Assembly: GCF_023656565.1 (NCBI RefSeq)
Contig: NZ_JAMOKG010000001.1
Span: 998,456-1,062,455 of the forward strand
Direction of reading: 5' to 3'
DNA: 64,000 nucleotides
From: Flavobacterium tyrosinilyticum
Lineage (GTDB): Bacteria > Bacteroidota > Bacteroidia > Flavobacteriales > Flavobacteriaceae
The notes beneath the pieces are model-generated. The model saw only the letters and a list, made by a program, of their open reading frames with translations, did not search any database and was not told the origin of the DNA. Shown one piece after another: positions 1 through 8,503 of this stretch (its first letter is position 1; each line of letters starts with the position of its first letter). The position numbers were made by a program, and so were the translations under genes.

Positions 1-1717
1 GCGCCAAAAAGAATTCTGTTTTATTATAGCTAAATTTAAACTGCGCAAAAACATCTAAAGTATTGGCCAGTAAATTATAATTGTATCCATAAATATCTCC
101 TTTTACGACTTGGCGATCTGGATGCTGCAAATCGGACTGAGAAAGGCTTCCTTTATAAAACGGATCAATATCTTCAAAATAGGCTCCGCCCAGAAGATCT
201 AATAGATACTGAAAATTATGCGATTTTAATTGCTTAAAAGTAAATCCACCATCAAAAGAAATATTTGGAGTTATCTGTGTATTTAGATTTGAATTTATTG
301 CCAAAGTCCGATCATCTGTTCGGTCTTCATAAAGCACATAATGACTTTGAGCAGGCAAATAACCATTTTGCCCTATTTTTTGATTGGCAAAATACATCTC
401 ATCCCAATTTATATGCGGACGTTCCAGAAATACCACTTTGTTTTTTTCTGCATTTTCATAATCTGGAGTAAACGCGCCCGAAAATTCGCCTTGATCTTTC
501 GCGTAAAGCGAACTAAAATAACTTGGCATTTTTTTATAATAAACAGGATCTGGACTATCAGCATTCTGATAATCAATATTGCTGTTTCCAACTTTTCCAA
601 ATTGATACATAATTGCAGAATTCAGATTGGTTTTATCATCTATTTTAAAATAATGATTCAGCATAAAGAGCGGCTCTTTTACATTTTTCACTCTTGCATT
701 TCTCTTTTCACCATTCTGAAATCCCCAATACGAATTGTATTTTGCGCCCATTAAATCAGTAACCTCAGCCGTATTAGCAGAATTCTTTCCTCGAGAATTT
801 GGCGTGTAAAATCCTGTAAAATTGAGAGAATGTCTGTTGTTTAATTTCTTTTCGACACTAAGAAAAAAAGAATCAGCATCGAAATTGGTTCCTTCAAAAT
901 ACCCTTCATCTGTCCACCGTTTTCCTGCTGAAACGACATATGCCCAACCAGAGGCATTCATTCCTGAAGCATATGTTCCGATTGCTCGCCATAAATAAGT
1001 AGTATTGCTTCCCGAAAACGTGAGTGATGTTCCTTTTCTATATAAAGAAGCACGAGTAAAAATCTGTTGTGTTCCTAAAATGCCTCCAAAAGTATAATTG
1101 GAAGCGGCTGTTCCTACTGAGAATTCCTGATTTCGAAGCACATTGTTTAGGCCACCCCAATTTCCCCATTGTGGTCTGCCATCATAGATTTTATTCATTG
1201 GCATTCCGTTAAGCATCGTGACTGCATTTTCGCTGTCTAAACCACGCATACGAAATCTAGCCTGTCCCCAATTGAATGCCGATGCCTGCATAAAAGCATC
1301 TCTTGAGGATTGTAAAAGTCCAGATGTCATTTCTGATGAACTGTTGTCATCTGAAAAATCATTATCTGAGAGCGTAATCAATGCAGCTGGAACCTCGTCT
1401 GAATACGTATCTTCTAATTGTAAAATACCGAGATTAATATCCTGTCCAGAATTAGACTTTACTTTTAAAAGAAAATCTTTGTATCCTTGACTTCTTAGTA
1501 AAAGTAGCTGTTCTTTTTTAGGAAATATATGAAGTTCAAATTTCCCTGTTTTTGATGTAAGCTGCATCACGGCTGTGTTCTGGATCGTTACCACTACACT
1601 TTCCAACGGATTCTGCGTTCGGGCATCAATAACAATTCCTGTTACCGTAATTTCTTTCTGCGAAAAAGCAAAATTAAAGAACCAAAAAATAAAGAAGACT
1701 GCGTAATTTTTTACCAT
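1..1717 (-). CDS. TonB-dependent receptor, N-terminal part (runs off the left edge)
   Basis: Read on the minus strand from the ATG at 1717, the frame stays open to base 1 (about 572 codons), so the C-terminal barrel lies outside the window. It starts with a signal peptide (MVKNYAVFFIFWFFNFAFSQ). A carboxypeptidase-regulatory-like domain follows (GIVIDARTQNPLESVVVTI), then a TonB plug region (FRMRGLDSENAVTMLNGMPM) and aromatic-rich beta-barrel sequence. Such proteins import ligands across the outer membrane using TonB energy. The ligand is not evident, because no SusD partner lies next to it and the preceding gene is an unrelated transporter. The family is confident; the substrate is unknown. 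Confidence 0.88.
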   Translation of the reverse strand, partial: MVKNYAVFFIFWFFNFAFSQKEITVTGIVIDARTQNPLESVVVTIQNTAVMQLTSKTGKFELHIFPKKEQLLLLRSQGYKDFLLKVKSNSGQDINLGILQLEDTYSDEVPAALITLSDNDFSDDNSSSEMTSGLLQSSRDAFMQASAFNWGQARFRMRGLDSENAVTMLNGMPMNKIYDGRPQWGNWGGLNNVLRNQEFSVGTAASNYTFGGILGTQQIFTRASLYRKGTSLTFSGSNTTYLWRAIGTYASGMNASGWAYVVSAGKRWTDEGYFEGTNFDADSFFLSVEKKLNNRHSLNFTGFYTPNSRGKNSANTAEVTDLMGAKYNSYWGFQNGEKRNARVKNVKEPLFMLNHYFKIDDKTNLNSAIMYQFGKVGNSNIDYQNADSPDPVYYKKMPSYFSSLYAKDQGEFSGAFTPDYENAEKNKVVFLERPHINWDEMYFANQKIGQNGYLPAQSHYVLYEDRTDDRTLAINSNLNTQITPNISFDGGFTFKQLKSHNFQYLLDLLGGAYFEDIDPFYKGSLSQSDLQHPDRQVVKGDIYGYNYNLLANTLDVFAQFKFSYNKTEFFLA

Positions 1718-1800
1718 TAAAACCTATTATTAACTTTGAAAATACTCTAGGATTGTAATCCTTAATTCAAAAGATAAAATTGGTTTTTGGAAAAAAAGAA

Positions 1801-1833
1801 AATTTCAAACTTCTGTGCTTGAAGTTTGAAATT
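1801..1833. terminator. Inverted repeat between the MFS gene and the TonB receptor
   Basis: AATTTCAAACTTC and its exact complement GAAGTTTGAAATT are separated by 7 nt, in the 216-base gap between two minus-strand genes. It can fold into a 13-bp hairpin. On the minus strand no good T-run follows, so it may be a processing or stability hairpin rather than a strict intrinsic terminator. Confidence 0.5.
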
Positions 1834-1933
1834 CAAAAATAAACAAATTTTTTAATTATAAGTAAATTCTCTCAAATTTATTTTAATGTAATGAAAGAAT
1901 AGTTAATAAAAGACAATTTTAAAAGGCAAACTA

Positions 1934-3154
1934 TTACGCTTCTGTTCTAATTTTAGAAACCATAAAAGCAATTAGAACTCCAAAAATTCCGATAAAGGCA
2001 AAAGAAAACTGCAGTCCGAAACTTTGTGCAATATGTCCAATTACAGGCGGCCCCATTAAGAAACCTAAGAAACTTACACTCGAAACAATGGTTAAAGCTT
2101 CACCCGCTGGAACTGTTGGGTTTTTACCTGCAATACTATATACGGTAGGAACGATCGTTGCAACGCCCAAACCTACAAACATAAAGGCGATTGTGCACGG
2201 AATGATATAAGGAAGAAAAACAGCTGTAAAAAGCCCAGCCGAAATCATAACACCGCTGATCTGCATAACGCGTTCGCGTCCAAATTTATTGATTAATCCG
2301 TCGCCAAGAAATCTTCCGCTGGCCATCATAATCATAAAAGAAGTGTAGCCTAAAACCACCAATGGCCCAGGGGCTTTTACAATATCTTTAAAGTAAACAC
2401 CGCTCCAGTCGAACATAACACCTTCGCTGGCCATACTGCAGAATCCGATAACACCTAACCAAAGTAAAGCGGTATCTGGTTTCACAAATAGCTTTTTGCC
2501 TTCTTCTTTTGGTTTCTTTTTTTCTTTGGCTCTAACCAAAAATTTAAAGTTAAATGCCACCATCAATAAAACAATTCCGGCTACAATTATAAAATGATGC
2601 AGCGGACTTAATTTTAAAGCCAGCATTCCTAAACCTACAAGTGCACCTGTAAATCCAGCAAAACTCCACATTCCGTGAAAAGAGGACATGATTGTTTTTT
2701 TGAACAAAACTTCAGTATAAACCCCTTGCGTATTTACAGCAATATTGGCAAGATTTCCAAACACACCAAATAAAAATAATCCTAATGATAATTGTAACGA
2801 TGTTGTTGCCAATCCTAAATTGATTAAGCACATAACATACATTATTAAAGAGAAAATTAGAATACGATGGCTGCCAAATTTGGTTACCATTTTTCCTGAA
2901 AAAGGCATAACAATCAGCTGTCCAACCGGAAGTGCAAAAAGAATAGAACCTAAATCTCCTTCTGTTAAATGCAAAGCTGTTTTGATATCTGGGATCCTAC
3001 TGGCCCATGTGGCAAAACTCAAACCCATTCCGAAATAAAACATTCCCACAGCAAAACGAATCCGATTTAAATAGGAAGCCTTGGCTTCTCTAAATACTTT
3101 CTTGATTTTGGCTTTGGTCTGAAAAAGCGATAATGGATTAATGTTTAACAGCAT
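1934..3154 (-). CDS. MFS transporter, YbjJ/fucose-permease-like
   Basis: This 406-residue protein has about 12 hydrophobic segments. From memory of the family it resembles the YbjJ group of the major facilitator superfamily: an N-terminal TWASRIPDIK motif after helix 1, a long charged loop near residues 205-222 (RAKEKKKPKEEGKK) between the two six-helix halves, and FLMGPPVIGHIAQ near the end. It should act in the inner membrane as a proton-coupled solute carrier. Neighbours on both sides are unrelated and separated by more than 180 bases, so it is probably transcribed alone. The substrate is unknown. Confidence 0.85.
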   Translation of the reverse strand: MLLNINPLSLFQTKAKIKKVFREAKASYLNRIRFAVGMFYFGMGLSFATWASRIPDIKTALHLTEGDLGSILFALPVGQLIVMPFSGKMVTKFGSHRILIFSLIMYVMCLINLGLATTSLQLSLGLFLFGVFGNLANIAVNTQGVYTEVLFKKTIMSSFHGMWSFAGFTGALVGLGMLALKLSPLHHFIIVAGIVLLMVAFNFKFLVRAKEKKKPKEEGKKLFVKPDTALLWLGVIGFCSMASEGVMFDWSGVYFKDIVKAPGPLVVLGYTSFMIMMASGRFLGDGLINKFGRERVMQISGVMISAGLFTAVFLPYIIPCTIAFMFVGLGVATIVPTVYSIAGKNPTVPAGEALTIVSSVSFLGFLMGPPVIGHIAQSFGLQFSFAFIGIFGVLIAFMVSKIRTEA

Positions 3155-3344
3155 ATTGAATTTTATTGGAATAGGATCAAAAATACTAAAAACGCTCGTT
3201 AAAGTGCATAAAGCCTAATGTTATACACAATATACAACGTTATTGTTTATAAATTCAAAGGTTTTGAGTTGAATTCTTATTACTAAAATTACAATTTTTC
3301 GCCTTTAGTAGAATTATAATTAGTTTGATTTTTTTTATTGAAGC

Positions 3345-3384
3345 AAAAAAGGAGCATTCTCAAAATTGAAAATGCTCCTTTTTT
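3345..3384. terminator. Bidirectional intrinsic terminator
   Basis: AAAAAAGGAGCATT pairs with AATGCTCCTTTTTT across a 12-nt loop. An A-run and a T-run flank the stem, so it can act in both directions. It lies downstream of the Gfo/Idh gene and its decayed tail, and upstream of the MFS gene. Confidence 0.8.
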
Positions 3385-3417
3385 AAATATTATACTTCTT
3401 TGTTCCTACAGAATGTG

Positions 3418-3484
3418 TTATGATATGCCTATTACCTTTTGCTGGGCATTACTCGCAATTGCAGCTTCTATAACATGCTTTACT
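3418..3484 (-). pseudogene. Vestigial 3' end of a second Gfo/Idh/MocA gene
   Basis: Minus-strand translation gives KHVIEAAIASNAQQKVIGIS and a stop. The intact neighbouring dehydrogenase ends in nearly the same way (VIEAAIASNAQQKVIGIS). Similarity ends after about 67 bases, and beyond it only unrelated sequence (taccgatcagac) separates the fragment from the intact gene. A short palindrome, TTCCTAC(A/G)GAA, follows both stop codons. The fragment cannot encode a working enzyme. It is best read as what remains of a tandem paralogue after deletion, or as a partial duplication. Confidence 0.7.
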
Positions 3485-3512
3485 ACCGATCAGACATTCC
3501 TACGGAATGTTT

Positions 3513-4556
3513 TTATGATATGCCTATTACTTTTTGTTGTGCATTACTAGCAATTGCGGCTTCTATCACTTGCATCACTTTTACACCTTCATCTGCGGTA
3601 ACAGGCTCTTTTTTATCGTTTGCAATAGAATCATAAACGCCATCGAAGAAACTGAAATAATTGCCTTGAAGCGTTGGTATTTTTTCTCGCACAATTTTAC
3701 CGTCTATTTCGGTGTGTAAAAGTCCCTGTAAACTTTCATCTTCTGTTCCCCAAGAATCTAGGTTTGGTTTTTTGCCGACTTTTAAATCATCTTCCTGAAC
3801 ATCTCCGCGAGGTTTTAAGAAAGAACCTTTTTTTCCGTGCAAGGTATACGCCGGATTGGCTTCTCTCACAAAAAATCCTGCTTTTAAACGGACTCTGAAA
3901 TTAGAATAAAACAAAGTAAGATCGATCCAGTCGTCTACAACAGAATTCTCTCTCGTTACCCGAATATCTCCAAAGACAGCTTTTGGACAGCCAAATAAAC
4001 TTACCGCCTGATCTATAATATGAGGGCCTAAATCTTTTAGAACCCCTGCTCCATCATTGGCAGTTTCTTTATGAGCTTTCGGACTCAATAACGGATTGTA
4101 TCTGTCAAAATGAAATTCGGCCTCAACCAAATCTCCCAAAAGACCATCATCGATTACTTTTTTAACGGTTTTAAAATCGCTATCCCATCTTCTGTTCTGG
4201 AAAACAGCCAATTTCAAGCCTTTTTCTTTTGTAATTTTTGCCAGTTCTTTTGCTTCTTCAGCCGTTGTTGTAAAGGCTTTTTCTACAACAGCATGTTTTC
4301 CTGCCAAAAGCACTTTTTTAGCATATTCGTAATGCGTTCCAACTGGCGTATTCACAATTACCAAATCGACATCATCGTTTAATAATTCGTCTAGCGAAGC
4401 ATAGCTTTTTACGTATGGATAATCTTCTTGAATTAATTTTTTGCTTCTTTCCCAAGAACCTAAAAGTTCAAATCCTTCGTGAATATCTAAAAACGGAGCG
4501 TGGAAAACTTTTCCCGACATTCCGTAAGATAATAATGCTGTTTTTATCTTTTGCAT
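3513..4556 (-). CDS. Gfo/Idh/MocA family NAD(P)-dependent oxidoreductase
   Basis: The protein is 347 residues, starting at MQKIKTALLSYGMSGKVFHA. The N-terminal Rossmann fold has a GMSG dinucleotide turn, DLVIVNTPVGTHYEYA, and the EKAF stretch of the family's E-K-P/A-x signature. The C-terminal half is the alpha/beta substrate domain, with GAGVLKDLGPHIIDQA carrying the conserved Asp and His. Members oxidise or epimerise sugars and cyclitols. The frame is open further upstream to 4649, but that stretch is inverted-repeat DNA, so the internal ATG at 4556 is chosen. The substrate is unknown. A degenerate copy of its 3' end lies immediately downstream. Confidence 0.88.
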   Translation of the reverse strand: MQKIKTALLSYGMSGKVFHAPFLDIHEGFELLGSWERSKKLIQEDYPYVKSYASLDELLNDDVDLVIVNTPVGTHYEYAKKVLLAGKHAVVEKAFTTTAEEAKELAKITKEKGLKLAVFQNRRWDSDFKTVKKVIDDGLLGDLVEAEFHFDRYNPLLSPKAHKETANDGAGVLKDLGPHIIDQAVSLFGCPKAVFGDIRVTRENSVVDDWIDLTLFYSNFRVRLKAGFFVREANPAYTLHGKKGSFLKPRGDVQEDDLKVGKKPNLDSWGTEDESLQGLLHTEIDGKIVREKIPTLQGNYFSFFDGVYDSIANDKKEPVTADEGVKVMQVIEAAIASNAQQKVIGIS

Positions 4557-4573
4557 GTTGTTATGTTTTTTTT

Positions 4574-4733
4574 GCCACAGATTATATGGATTAAAAGGAT
4601 TTTCTGTCTGCCACGAATTACACAAATTTACACAAATCATAATGTTCAAAACCTAAATAAACTTTGTGAAAATTTGTGTAATTCGTGGCGAAAAAAAATA
4701 AAAAAAATCATTTTAATCTGTGTAATCTGTGGC
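4574..4733. repeat. Nested inverted repeat between two minus-strand genes
   Basis: An inner pair of exact 20-nt arms (4610-4629 and 4670-4689, GCCACGAATTACACAAATTT and its complement) sits inside an outer pair, GCCACAGATTA/TAATCTGTGGC (4574-4584 and 4723-4733). The same words (CCACGAAT, AATCTGTGGC) recur at 56.6-56.8 kb. This is a dispersed intergenic repeat type that can form a large cruciform or RNA hairpin. No coding potential is credible here. Confidence 0.8.
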
Positions 4734-4744
4734 TAATAAAAATA

Positions 4745-5815
4745 TTAAAGTTTAGCTCTTTCGTATTGTTTTGGCCATTGAATATCGTCGTTTAGTTCTT
4801 TGGCAAAATCCAAGGGAAGGTTTGGGTTTCTTAAAGATTCTCTGGCAAATAAAATCAGGTCGGCTTGACTGTTATTTAAAATTTCTTCGGCTTGTTTGGC
4901 TTCTGTAATTAAACCCACCGCTCCTGTAGAAATTCCTGCTTCTTGTTTTACTTTTTCTGCAAAAGGAACCTGATAACCTGGTCCTAATGTGATTTTCTGA
5001 TGCGAAACCAATCCGCCTGACGAAACATCAATTAAATCTACTCCTTTTTCTTTTAATATTTTAGAAAGCTGTACAGATTCTTCTGGATTCCATCCGTTTT
5101 CTGCCCAATCTGTTGCCGAAATTCTAACCAATAAAGGTAGATCTGAAGGCCATTCTGACTGAACTGCTTCTACAATTTCTAAAGTAAAACGGATTCTGTT
5201 TTCGAAACTTCCTCCATATTCATCGGTTCTTACGTTTGTTAAAGGCGATAGAAATTGGTGCAATAAATAACCGTGAGCCGCATGGATTTCTACAACCTGA
5301 TATCCTGCTTCCACCACTCTTTTGGTTGCCGTTTTAAAATCGGAGATCACTTTCTGAATTCCGTTTTTATCTAACGCTTCTGGAAGAAAGGGTTCGTTGT
5401 CATGATACGGAATCGTACTTGGTGCAACGGTTTGCCATCCGCCTTGAGCGAAATCTAACTTTTTATTTCCCAACCATGGAGCCGAAACACTTGCTTTTCT
5501 TCCCGCATGCGCTAACTGAATTCCAGGAATTGAATTCTGAGAAACAATAAAAGCGTTGATTTGTTTTAGTTTTTCGATGTGTTCGTCTTTCCAGATTCCT
5601 AAATCGGCAGGAGAAATTCTCGCTTCTGGAGAAACTGCTGTCGCTTCCTGAATAATTAATCCCGCGCCGCCTGTTGCTCTACTTCCTAGATGAACGAGAT
5701 GCCAATCGTTTGCAAATCCGTCAACGGCAGAATACTGGCACATTGGCGAGATTGCAATTCTATTTTTTAAAGTGATATTTTTTATAGTAAGCGGAGAAAA
5801 TAATTTCGTTGCCAT
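4745..5815 (-). CDS. namA: NADH:flavin oxidoreductase, YqjM/NamA-like old yellow enzyme
   Basis: This 356-residue protein is a TIM-barrel flavoprotein of the OYE family, YqjM class. Visible marks are SPMCQYS near the N terminus (the Cys and Tyr that tune FMN in YqjM), HLVHLGSRATGGAGLII, QLAHAGRK, VEIHAAHGYLLHQFLSPLTN with the His-Ala-Ala-His substrate motif, and the NRTDEYGGS-type segment NVRTDEYGGSFENR. Family members reduce activated C=C bonds with NADPH and usually take part in detoxification. A repeat-rich gap separates it from the dehydrogenase downstream, so co-transcription is uncertain. The symbol is by family only. Confidence 0.88.
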   Translation of the reverse strand: MATKLFSPLTIKNITLKNRIAISPMCQYSAVDGFANDWHLVHLGSRATGGAGLIIQEATAVSPEARISPADLGIWKDEHIEKLKQINAFIVSQNSIPGIQLAHAGRKASVSAPWLGNKKLDFAQGGWQTVAPSTIPYHDNEPFLPEALDKNGIQKVISDFKTATKRVVEAGYQVVEIHAAHGYLLHQFLSPLTNVRTDEYGGSFENRIRFTLEIVEAVQSEWPSDLPLLVRISATDWAENGWNPEESVQLSKILKEKGVDLIDVSSGGLVSHQKITLGPGYQVPFAEKVKQEAGISTGAVGLITEAKQAEEILNNSQADLILFARESLRNPNLPLDFAKELNDDIQWPKQYERAKL

Positions 5816-5980
5816 ATACGTGTAACTTTTAATGAGTTTATACTACCAATTGAGTAAGGCAGTGTTCAAAAAGTAAAGTTACAGTATCTTGTTAAAACGA
5901 GAAATCGAAATGTTTATTAATTAACAAACATTTAAAACCTTAAACACTATCTTGCACTCTTATATTAAAATAGAAAACGC

Positions 5981-5988
5981 TACTTTTG
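5981..5988 (+). promoter_or_regulatory. Probable -7 element upstream of rseP
   Basis: TACTTTTG matches the Bacteroidota -7 consensus TAnnTTTG, 28 bases before the rseP ATG. No TTG stands at the usual distance upstream, so the call is tentative. Confidence 0.45.
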
Positions 5989-6016
5989 TGCGTTAAATAC
6001 GAATTAAAAACAAAAA

Positions 6017-7360
6017 ATGGATATAGTTATCAAACTCTCTCAATTTCTATTGAGTTTATCTTTACTTATTATTCTTCATGAATTAGGGCATTTTATCCCT
6101 GCTAAATTGTTTAAAACCAGAGTCGAAAAATTTTATTTGTTTTTTGATGTAAAATATTCACTTTTCAAAAAGAAAATCGGAGAAACAGAATACGGTATCG
6201 GATGGCTTCCGCTTGGTGGTTATGTGAAAATTTCTGGAATGATTGACGAAAGTATGGACAAAGAGCAAATGGCGCTTCCGCCTGAGCCTTGGGAATTTCG
6301 TACTAAACCAGCTTGGCAGCGTTTAATTATTATGCTTGGTGGTGTTACTGTAAACTTTATTCTGGCTTTTATTATTTATATCGGAATGGCATTTGCTTAC
6401 GGAGATACTTACATTGCAAACTCCGACTTAAAAGATGGTGTTGCGATCGAAAATCCTGCTATGCTTAAAGCTGGGTTTAAAACTGGCGATAAAATTATTT
6501 CTATTGATGGTAAAGCGGTAGAAAACTTTGACAGTGATATGAACATGAATGTAATCATGGCAAAACACGTTTTGATTGAAAGAAACGGACAACAGCAAAC
6601 GATTACTATGCCAACTGATTTTGTTGATCAGCTTTCTAAAACAGAAAAAGGCTTATTAGTTGGCATTAGAATGCCATTTGTTGTGGGCAAAATTACTGAA
6701 GAATCTGAGAATACTGCTCTAAAACCAAAAGATTTAGTGGTAAGTCTGAACGGACAGAAAATTAAATATTTTGATGAAGCCAAAGTTATTTTAGAAAGCA
6801 ATAAAGGAAAATCTATTCCTGCTGTTGTTTTGCGTGATTTAAAAGAAACTCCTATTACAGTAAAAGTATCTAATGCAGGGAAACTTGGAGTTGCTGTTGG
6901 TGGCTTAGGAATGGATTCTTTAGAAAAATTAGGCTACTATAAAGTAAGCAAAAAAGAATACGGTTTCTTCGAATCTATTCCGGTTGGTCTTCAAAAAGGA
7001 AAAGATCAATTAGTAGGTTACGGAAAACAATTGAAAATGATTTTTAACCCAGAAACAAAAGCTTACAAACAAGTGGGTGGTTTTGCTGCGATTTACAATA
7101 TTTTCCCTAGTTCTTGGAGCTGGGAAGTTTTCTGGTCAATCACGGCTTTATTGTCAATTATGCTTGGAGTTATGAATTTATTGCCAATTCCGGCACTTGA
7201 TGGTGGACACGTAATGTTTTTATTGTATGAAATTGTAAGCGGCAAAAAACCGAGCGATAAATTCCTAGAGAATGCGCAAATGGTTGGTTTTGTTTTACTT
7301 ATTTCACTACTACTATTTGCTAACGGTAACGACATTTACAAAGCAATTGTAGGCAAGTAA
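6017..7360 (+). CDS. rseP: RIP metalloprotease RseP (site-2 protease)
   Basis: The 447-residue protein is an inner-membrane zinc protease that cuts transmembrane substrates such as anti-sigma factors and leftover signal peptides. The HELGH zinc motif is at residues 21-25 in the first membrane helix. A PDZ-like region follows (FKTGDKIISIDGKAVENF), then a second one (LKPKDLVVSLNGQKI). The third zinc ligand lies in NLLPIPALDGGH in the C-terminal membrane part. Length is normal for the family. It stands alone on the plus strand, with tRNA genes after it. A sigma factor gene with a membrane partner lies 25 kb away, but no link is visible. Confidence 0.95.
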   Translation: MDIVIKLSQFLLSLSLLIILHELGHFIPAKLFKTRVEKFYLFFDVKYSLFKKKIGETEYGIGWLPLGGYVKISGMIDESMDKEQMALPPEPWEFRTKPAWQRLIIMLGGVTVNFILAFIIYIGMAFAYGDTYIANSDLKDGVAIENPAMLKAGFKTGDKIISIDGKAVENFDSDMNMNVIMAKHVLIERNGQQQTITMPTDFVDQLSKTEKGLLVGIRMPFVVGKITEESENTALKPKDLVVSLNGQKIKYFDEAKVILESNKGKSIPAVVLRDLKETPITVKVSNAGKLGVAVGGLGMDSLEKLGYYKVSKKEYGFFESIPVGLQKGKDQLVGYGKQLKMIFNPETKAYKQVGGFAAIYNIFPSSWSWEVFWSITALLSIMLGVMNLLPIPALDGGHVMFLLYEIVSGKKPSDKFLENAQMVGFVLLISLLLFANGNDIYKAIVGK

Positions 7361-7390
7361 AAAAAAGTCAAAAAAAGAGTGAAAATGTTT

Positions 7391-7419
7391 TTGAGAAACT
7401 AAAAATAGTTTTATATTTG
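7391..7419 (+). promoter_or_regulatory. Promoter of the tRNA-Asn pair
   Basis: TTG at 7391-7393, an 18-base spacer, then TATATTTG at 7412-7419. This fits the Bacteroidota -33/-7 pattern and lies 25 bases before the first tRNA. Confidence 0.7.
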
Positions 7420-7443
7420 CACTCGCTAAAAAGAGCAACACTT

Positions 7444-7517
7444 TCCTCCTTAGCTCAGTTGGTTAGAGCATCTGACTGTTAATCAGAGGGTCCTTGGTTC
7501 GAGCCCAAGAGGGGGAG
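7444..7517 (+). tRNA. tRNA-Asn (anticodon GTT), copy 1
   Basis: A 74-nt cloverleaf. The acceptor stem TCCTCCT pairs with AGGGGGA, the anticodon loop CTGTTAA gives GTT, and the T arm is CTTGG-TTCGAGC-CCAAG. The discriminator is G and CCA is not encoded. The second copy 39 bases downstream is identical. Confidence 0.95.
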
Positions 7518-7556
7518 CAACTTTTTTTAGCAAACATATTAACCTTTTAAGGTGAT

Positions 7557-7630
7557 TCCTCCTTAGCTCAGTTGGTTAGAGCATCTGACTGTTAATCAGA
7601 GGGTCCTTGGTTCGAGCCCAAGAGGGGGAG
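7557..7630 (+). tRNA. tRNA-Asn (anticodon GTT), copy 2
   Basis: Identical in sequence to the first copy, and probably co-transcribed with it because a terminator follows directly. CCA is not encoded. Confidence 0.95.
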
Positions 7631-7633
7631 CTT

Positions 7634-7669
7634 AAAAAAAGACGATCAAATTTGATCGTCTTTTTTTTT
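7634..7669 (+). terminator. Intrinsic terminator of the tRNA-Asn unit
   Basis: The perfect 20-base palindrome GACGATCAAATTTGATCGTC is preceded by seven A and followed by nine T. Confidence 0.9.
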
Positions 7670-7675
7670 GTTCAA

Positions 7676-8480
7676 ATTCCAATACTATAGGACTGCTTAT
7701 TTAAACGCAAAGAGCGCAAGGTTTTTACGCAAATTTCGCTAAGATTTAACGCAGAGGTCGCTAAGAGTTTTTTTTTATGCGAGACTTAATAGGAATCTAT
7801 AAAAGAGATGGCAAAGATTGCCAATCTTTGTCGATATACGAGTGTGATCCTTCGTTCCTCAGGATGACAAACTGTAAGTAAAACAAAAAATTCGCAAAGC
7901 ATTATCTACACAAAGCTTTGCGAACTTAATCTTTAGATTTAACTCAAAATAACCTTAGCGAACTCTGCGTAAATCTTAGCGCTCTCTGCGGTAAAAAAAT
8001 TAGAAATTCCAATATATTGGATTGTTTATTTAACCGCAAAGAGCGCAAGGTTTTTACGCAAAGTTCGCTAAGAGTTTTTTTTATGCGAGACTTAATAGGA
8101 ATCTATAAAAGAGATCGCAAAGGCCACCAATCTTTGTCGATATACGAGTGTGATCCTTCGTTCCTCAGGATGACAAACCGTAGGTAAAACAAAAAAAATT
8201 CGCAAAACTTTATACACACAAAGCTTTGCGAACTTAATCTTTAGATTTAGGCTAAACTCCACATTAAAATAACTTTGTGCTCTTTGCGTAAATCTTAGCG
8301 CACTTTGCGTAAAAAAAATTAACCCAATCTTGTCATCCTGACGACTGTAGGTAAAACAAAAAAAATTCGCAAAGCCTTATACACACAAAGCTTTGCGAAC
8401 TTAATCTTTAGATTTAGCTCAAAATAACCTTTGCGAACTTTGCGTAAAATCTTAGCATACTTTGCGGTAAAAAAACTTTA
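7676..8480. repeat. Three copies of a long noncoding repeat (period about 330 nt)
   Basis: This fills the stretch between the tRNAs and the next gene. Unit 1 starts at ATTCCAATACTATAGGA (7676) and unit 2 at ATTCCAATATATTGGA (8006), so the period is 330. Unit 3 (from about 8332) is truncated and keeps only the 3' half. Shared blocks are CGCAAAGAGCGCAAGG, GATCCTTCGTTCCTCAGG, and the hairpin TTCGCAAAGC...GCTTTGCGAA, present in all units (imperfect in unit 2). The ends carry AAATCTTAGCG and TTTGCGTAAA words. No ORF is conserved between units. A related block lies near 40.4 kb. Confidence 0.85.
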
Positions 8481-8503
8481 CGTAAAGCTTAGCTAAAAAA
8501 AAC

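Noticed and set aside
341..754. Open plus-strand frame of 137 codons
   Set aside because: It lies antisense inside the TonB-dependent receptor, whose minus-strand frame has clear family motifs.
1218..1490. Plus-strand ORF of 90 codons
   Set aside because: It is the reverse reading of the receptor's plug region, with no start signal or family similarity.
3338..3636. Overlapping plus-strand ORFs that look like two copies of one another
   Set aside because: They are the antisense reading of the Gfo/Idh tail and its decayed copy; the similarity comes from the duplication, not from a plus-strand gene.
4557..4649. N-terminal extension of the Gfo/Idh protein
   Set aside because: The extension translates inverted-repeat DNA and does not resemble the family; the ATG at 4556 starts the Rossmann fold.
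7676..8480. CRISPR or rRNA remnants
   Set aside because: The period of about 330 nt and internal palindromes do not fit CRISPR, and no rRNA-like block is seen.
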